Origin: Ruminiclostridium cellobioparum subsp. termitidis CT1112
Lineage (GTDB): Bacteria > Bacillota > Clostridia > Acetivibrionales > DSM-1351
NCBI RefSeq assembly: GCF_000350485.1
Contig: NZ_AORV01000015.1
Coordinates: 89,512 to 153,511 of the forward strand
Length of the DNA: 64,000 bases
Reading direction: 5' to 3'
Positions within the stretch are counted from its first letter, which is position 1; each line of letters opens with the position of its first letter. The position numbers and the translations under genes are program-made. The notes under the pieces are model-generated. The model saw only the letters and a program-made list of their open reading frames with translations. It did not search any database and had not been told where the DNA came from. This document shows, piece after piece, positions 60,101 to 64,000 of the stretch.

Positions 60101-63100
60101 CAGGCCATCATATATGCTTGTGGTTGTATTGCCCCTCCAGTCGATTTCTGCAATCTTGTTGCCGTTGGCATCATATGTGAAGCTGGTTTCGCGTTCTACT
60201 CCCGATACCGTCTGCCTTGCTGCTATTACCTTGTTTTGGTGGTTGTATATATATTCTGTTTCATTTCCGTTTGCATCTTTGGAATACCTTACGTTTCCGT
60301 TTTTATCGTATCTTGAACCGGTGGTTATTGTATCTGAGCCGTTCTGAGCCTGCTGTATATGTGTCAGAATATCTCCCTGATTGTTATAGGTATAGGTGTC
60401 AACTGCTCCTTTTGTATCCTTCTGGATTTTCAGTCTCCCCATCACATCATATTGGCAGGTTATTTCATTTTGAGGTATTGTTGCATCCCCAGGATATACG
60501 GCTTTTCTTACTTTACCAAATGCATTGTACTGGTATGTTGTCGTATTTCCGTTTGCATCTGTTTCGGTAAGCAGGTTGCCCAATTTGTCGTAAGTGCAGG
60601 CTTTTAGTGTTGTTTCTGCCGCAGCTGAGGTTTTATTTACCGTTATTTGTGTTACGTTTCCTGCATCGTCATAATTATTGTTTGTTATGACTCCTTTTGC
60701 ATTTGTTTCGGAGGTTTTACGTCCAAGTGCATCATAGGTGTTTTGGGTTGTATAACTCAGGCCTCTCTCTTTTGATACGGGATCCAGTACTGTTACAGGT
60801 TTGTTTGCCAGGTTGTAGGTGTATTCTGTTCCGTAGCCTGTGTTTATCTGTGCGTCCAGGCCGGTTTTGTCTGTTGCTGCTTCAAAGCCCAGTCCATCCA
60901 GTGCTTTTACAGGATTTCCATTGTTATCGTACTTATATGCCTCCTGTACTATTCTTACCTGCCGGGTTGTCCATTGGTGCGTGTCAGTATCCAGTCTCTT
61001 TTCCTCTCCCGCATATGTTTTGGCTTTAATCCTGTCCATCAGGTCATAGGTATATTCCACTCTGTTCATCTGATCTATTGTCTTTGATGAATCATAGGCA
61101 TTTGGCGATACTTCGGCTGTTTTCCTTCCAGCCCTGTCATAATAGAAGGCTGTTGTATTATTGGCAGCATCGGTAATTTGTGTTAATAAACCCCTCTGAT
61201 CATAGGTGTATTTTGTGATGTTTCCGTTTGCATCAATTTCTTCAACCGGCTGGCCCTGCCAGTCATATTTTGTTGATGAGGATATGTTCACGGAGTTGCC
61301 GTTTTCATCCATACCAGGCTGGCTTACGCCGGTCTGGTTGTTCATATTGTCATAGGTATAGGTGGTTGTAATGTTGTCCGGAGTTGTCATTGTCTCAAGG
61401 TTGCCGTTCTGATCATAAGTGTAAGCCGTTGTTACACTGACATCTTCAGTACTGTTGATATCATTGCCTTCAAGGTCCCCTGCTTTTAAGTGTTCAGTTT
61501 TTTCTGCGACCTTACCTAAGTGATTGTACCGGTAATCTGTTACAATATAGTTTTCAGTATCTGTATATACCTTTTCCTGAATTGCGTTTCCGTCTGCATC
61601 GTATTGATATTCGGTTTTTCTTCCTTCATTATCTGTAACGCTCCTTACCTTGCCGTTTTTATAGTATTCATAGGTTTTTGTTATCTGTTGGGCAGGTTTG
61701 CCATCTTTGAGGACCGTATCTTTTCCAATTGTTTCCTGTCTTATTTCTCCGGCTTTGCCATAGACCGTACTATTGTACGTAAATCTGGTACTGCCGCTGA
61801 CTGTTTCAAAAGGAGTCCATTTTTCAGTCAATCTATTTAAGCCGTCATATTTATAATATGTAACATTCCCTTTTGCATCGGTGGTATAATTTACTGTGCC
61901 GTTTGCATTATATGTTGTAGAAATTGTTGTGCCGTCAGGCCTGGTTTCCGATATTTGTCTCCCGGCATAATCAAATACGCTGACAGTGACTGCCACCTCG
62001 GTGTCATTCAAATATTTTTTGTGTGTCTGCTGAGTTTTCCCTCCTGCCAGAATTTGATAGGTATTTTCTTCAAGCAATACCTGTCCTGCCGTGGAATCTT
62101 CCTGGAAATATGTTCTCAGGGGTCTGTTTAACAAATCATACTGATATGTATATTTTGCGCCGTTGGGTTTTGTTTCTGTTACAACATTTCCATATATATC
62201 ATAGGTGTATGATGTTGTATTATTGTTCGGATCTGTAACTGTTCTGACCTTGCCGTTGTCGAAGTATGTATACCTGTACCCTGCATCCCCGGTATACCGG
62301 TGGTTTTGTATGTCGTCTTCCGAAGGATCGTACAATTTTGGAGATATTTCTTTTGTTTTCCGGCCTTCCGAGTCGTAGGTTATTCTGGTGGTTTCTCCTC
62401 CATCCATCACCTGCATTTCAAGGTTTCCGTTTTTGTCATATACATACCCGTTATTATTTCCATTTGGTGTGGTGGATTTTACAAGCCGGCTTGATCCATC
62501 GTACTCGTTAGTGCGCGTGTTGTTTTCGGCATCTGTTTCTGTAATGATATTTCCATAGGTATCATATGTGTATATGGTTTTATTCCCCTCAGGATCCGTT
62601 ACGGATTTTAGCAGGCCCTTGGCTTTATAGCCCAATGCCGCACCTTCGGAATCTGTGTAATATTCATAGGCAGTAATGGCAAACTTCTCTGGATCGGAGC
62701 TTCCATCGGTATATTGGTCGGTTCCGTTCAGCGGCTGTACTTTTTTTGTCAGATTCCTTTTACCAGAATCGTATACATAGAAGGTCATTTTCCCGTTTTC
62801 GTCTTTGTGACTTGTAACATTATTTTTTTCGTCATAAGTCATTACCCTGGTACTGGAATCTGGATTTGTAATTTTTGTCACATTGCCGCTGGCATCTCTG
62901 TCATACTGAGTTTTATTTCCGTTGCGGTCAGTAACGGATTTTTCCTCGGAATATTTGTTTATTCCGTTTTCATCCCTGGTATATTCATATACTGTGGATT
63001 TGCCCTCAGCATCGGTTGAATTAATTATGCTGTAGGAACTATCATATTTTTGTGTTGTCACCCTTCCATTGCTGTCTGTAATGGTTGTGACACAGTTTAT

Positions 63101-64000
63101 ATTGTCATATGAGTATGTAAATTCGTTTCCGTTTGCATCTGTTCTCTTTTCAACCTTGTCCTTGTTTTCTCCGTCATGAATGTAGGTTACAGTCTCGATT
63201 GATTTATTGAAGCTGTCGCTTACCTCGGTCATGAAGCCTTCGGAGTCGTAGGTGTAGCTTGTTGCATTGCCCATTGCATCGGTTACCTTTACCAGCCTGT
63301 CGTCAAGGTATTCATAGGTTATCGTTCTGTTACCCGTATCATCCTTTATGCTTTTTATTAATCCATTTTCATATGTTACGGTAAAATACCTTCCAGCCTG
63401 ATCGGTTACTCCCTGCACCCTGCCTTTGGAATCAACGCTTACGGTAACGCTGTTGCCGTTCTTGTCCTGCATTTTTACAAGATGTCCGTTTGAGTTAAAA
63501 TAGAATATATCCTGCTGCTTTGATGTAAGAGTATAGGTTCCATCAGGGTTTTGTACCAGTGTGTTGTGGGAGTCATTTGCGGCAAAGGTTCCGTCACTGT
63601 TCATTTTAAAGGTCTGAACACTTCCGTCCGGCAGTCTGACTTCTTTTGTATCAGCGCTGTAGAGTGAATCCTGGACGCTGCCCTCGTAGCTGAATGCCCA
63701 CCCTCTGCCGAATACTGAAGTTTTATCACTCCTGGAGTTGTAGGTTCTGCTGAAATCAATGTCATACCCCGGCGAGTCCATGGTCAGGTCGGTATAGGTG
63801 CGAGAAAAGTTTCCCGTAGCAGGATTCATACCGTTAAGACCGAAGTATTGCTCGTAGCGGTAGTCTTCTATGAGAATGTTCCAGATTTTATAGCTGTTAA
63901 AGGTATAGCCTGAGTCTATGGGTTTTGTGATTATTAGGATGTTGAATTTGGAGGAGCCAGGGTTTTGAAAGCTTACGTTCTGGATCGTATCACCGCTTAA
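57125..64000 (-). CDS. Giant Rhs/YD-repeat toxin-delivery protein, N-terminus beyond the right edge
   Basis: At least 2,291 residues are open. The frame continues to the window edge (upstream of MNPATGNFSRTYTDL) and its start is not seen. A DUF6531-like entry (DFSRTYNSRS) is followed by about 1,800 residues of YD repeats (for example YTYDNMNN, YEYNAANK) that form a hollow shell. The Rhs core ends NARMYDPKTARFLQED and NEPLMYTDPTGH. After that the sequence changes to lower-GC DNA. It encodes a peptidoglycan-binding type 1 domain (GSKGDGVVAIQEMLQKLGY to KSDGIVGNQTLTYL), a Ser/Asn-rich linker and a 190-residue tip of unknown type ending LRDAIEVLLKTLNK, the likely toxin. Confidence 0.9.
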   Translation of the reverse strand, partial: LSGDTIQNVSFQNPGSSKFNILIITKPIDSGYTFNSYKIWNILIEDYRYEQYFGLNGMNPATGNFSRTYTDLTMDSPGYDIDFSRTYNSRSDKTSVFGRGWAFSYEGSVQDSLYSADTKEVRLPDGSVQTFKMNSDGTFAANDSHNTLVQNPDGTYTLTSKQQDIFYFNSNGHLVKMQDKNGNSVTVSVDSKGRVQGVTDQAGRYFTVTYENGLIKSIKDDTGNRTITYEYLDDRLVKVTDAMGNATSYTYDSEGFMTEVSDSFNKSIETVTYIHDGENKDKVEKRTDANGNEFTYSYDNINCVTTITDSNGRVTTQKYDSSYSIINSTDAEGKSTVYEYTRDENGINKYSEEKSVTDRNGNKTQYDRDASGNVTKITNPDSSTRVMTYDEKNNVTSHKDENGKMTFYVYDSGKRNLTKKVQPLNGTDQYTDGSSDPEKFAITAYEYYTDSEGAALGYKAKGLLKSVTDPEGNKTIYTYDTYGNIITETDAENNTRTNEYDGSSRLVKSTTPNGNNNGYVYDKNGNLEMQVMDGGETTRITYDSEGRKTKEISPKLYDPSEDDIQNHRYTGDAGYRYTYFDNGKVRTVTDPNNNTTSYTYDIYGNVVTETKPNGAKYTYQYDLLNRPLRTYFQEDSTAGQVLLEENTYQILAGGKTQQTHKKYLNDTEVAVTVSVFDYAGRQISETRPDGTTISTTYNANGTVNYTTDAKGNVTYYKYDGLNRLTEKWTPFETVSGSTRFTYNSTVYGKAGEIRQETIGKDTVLKDGKPAQQITKTYEYYKNGKVRSVTDNEGRKTEYQYDADGNAIQEKVYTDTENYIVTDYRYNHLGKVAEKTEHLKAGDLEGNDINSTEDVSVTTAYTYDQNGNLETMTTPDNITTTYTYDNMNNQTGVSQPGMDENGNSVNISSSTKYDWQGQPVEEIDANGNITKYTYDQRGLLTQITDAANNTTAFYYDRAGRKTAEVSPNAYDSSKTIDQMNRVEYTYDLMDRIKAKTYAGEEKRLDTDTHQWTTRQVRIVQEAYKYDNNGNPVKALDGLGFEAATDKTGLDAQINTGYGTEYTYNLANKPVTVLDPVSKERGLSYTTQNTYDALGRKTSETNAKGVITNNNYDDAGNVTQITVNKTSAAAETTLKACTYDKLGNLLTETDANGNTTTYQYNAFGKVRKAVYPGDATIPQNEITCQYDVMGRLKIQKDTKGAVDTYTYNNQGDILTHIQQAQNGSDTITTGSRYDKNGNVRYSKDANGNETEYIYNHQNKVIAARQTVSGVERETSFTYDANGNKIAEIDWRGNTTTSIYDGLNRLIEQKDAYNHSIQKLEYNHNNVQEKAYDALNQTTQYTYDKNNRLLATTDPEGHTTSQTYDELGNIATKKDGRNNQTSYQYDEYNRLNKVTNAKNESTEYSYDLNGNLLSQKDAKGNITTYEYNAANKVSKRIDHGGRTGTPGNYSYNPAKTETSTYNADGTPAAKTDRNGKTINYTYDIHGRLLTQTIGSETITYTYDGNGNQLTMTDSTGTTVRTYDELNRVTAKTVPNIGKSVYEYDIITGMEPGCWAENTTDPKGNVTTKEYDRAGRLKAVTADGKTTTYSYLDNGARESVVYSGGAREDYTYYADGLLHTLTNKKADGSIIDTYSYTYDAAHNQITKTDAKGTTSYTYDVLNRLETVSEPNGTKTTYTFDKAGNRETETIQSESSTALNTYSYNEQNRLMQVTAKQNGTLTTTTAYAYDNNGNQLTTTVNGTVTVTNSYDSRNQLIRAVTGGSAVENLYNGEGYRIEKRVNGAITRYLYDYDKVVLEVDQSNTQKARNVYGTNLLMRTADGTTYYYMYNGHADVTALLRPDGTIAATYYYDAFGNITDTTGSASNSITYAGYQYDKETGLYYLNARMYDPKTARFLQEDIYLGDRNDPLSLNLYTYCHNEPLMYTDPTGHVTMKVGSKGDGVVAIQEMLQKLGYNVGKADGAFGSKTETAIKQFQNDYKIKSDGIVGNQTLTYLKSTSATVNAPDYAKEAAIQSASKAKTGGISDKTILMSNTTFNNTLNQISSLQKATGGVVKTDVKDGKVVITGVTPKSSPAVSNNSSSVSKNGNQGTGNSVSLDDAIKESFNSAWNQNLASDKTPYAAKQLLPSGLYNLTQAPGRNQMLNTLETEFGKDYKDAVIQRDFNENMQIANAMLFVASLGADSMAAVQYNAALEAKISDAAASIGKSPATFNTVNREVSIIIRNSTLRDSETGRFIQNPAIGTISRYSPIKTVTKDLTQETISAKYTQEVFEQLKASAEAEDLRDAIEVLLKTLNK

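Noticed and set aside
57958..63019. Several plus-strand frames of 60-207 codons and regularly spaced repeats
   Set aside because: They are complements of the YD repeats of the Rhs gene (Cys/Tyr/Val-rich shadows). The repeat spacing comes from protein repeats and not from a CRISPR array; I saw no identical repeats with unique spacers.

Overview
The window looks like a low-GC, plant-cell-wall-degrading clostridium of the cellulosome-producing Ruminiclostridium / Clostridium cellulolyticum-papyrosolvens type. Two secreted glycoside hydrolases end in type I dockerins: a GH30 xylanase (29580-31181) and a GH9-CBM3c endoglucanase (35348-37528). They are surrounded by carbohydrate ABC transporters, YesN/AraC-type regulators and AGGAGG ribosome binding sites. 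The species is inferred from gene content only.

Left half (1-31 kb): three sugar-sensing and uptake modules. Module 1 has a truncated AraC-type response regulator, a lipoprotein binding protein, two CUT1 permeases, and a divergent secreted DUF5010-type protein. Module 2 has a binding protein, two permeases and a divergent membrane-anchored AraC regulator. Neither encodes an ATPase, so both probably use a shared MsmK-like one. Module 3 is a long leftward series: a sensory lipoprotein, a YesN response regulator, a YesM kinase, an orphan binding protein, then a ribose-type transporter (binding protein, double ATPase, permease) and intracellular enzymes (Gfo/Idh oxidoreductase, sugar isomerase, endonuclease IV-like protein, and possibly an alpha/beta hydrolase). 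It is divergent from the GH30 xylanase, so pentose or xylo-oligosaccharide sensing is plausible.

Middle (31-37.5 kb): a double-SIS protein, two small membrane proteins, a MarR regulator with three perfect GGTACC-centred operators upstream of it, and the GH9 enzyme.

37.6-51.2 kb (minus strand): a compact contractile phage-tail operon of the PBSX/R-type tailocin kind. It holds terminator, sheath, tube, frameshifted chaperone, short tape measure, LysM hub protein, hub/spike proteins, baseplate J and fibre. I find no capsid, portal, terminase, integrase, holin or endolysin. After the fibre genes come a GT2 glycosyltransferase, a second GT-A-like transferase, a radical SAM/SPASM enzyme and an ArpU-like activator. 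This is the strongest candidate for an undescribed system. It has a canonical A_AAA_AAC -1 frameshift site with a downstream hairpin, and a G9 tract in the ribosome-binding position of the gene after the fibre.

Right end (51.3-64 kb): a MarR-MFS efflux operon, small accessory genes including a 57-residue ribbon-helix-helix protein, and a very large Rhs/YD-repeat protein running off the right edge. Its C-terminal tip joins a peptidoglycan-binding domain to an unrecognised putative toxin. Downstream are a putative immunity gene and two displaced toxin-tail remnants, each followed by a paralogous two-TM protein. This is the footprint of repeated toxin-tip replacement. At least two families of short intergenic repeats recur in the window.
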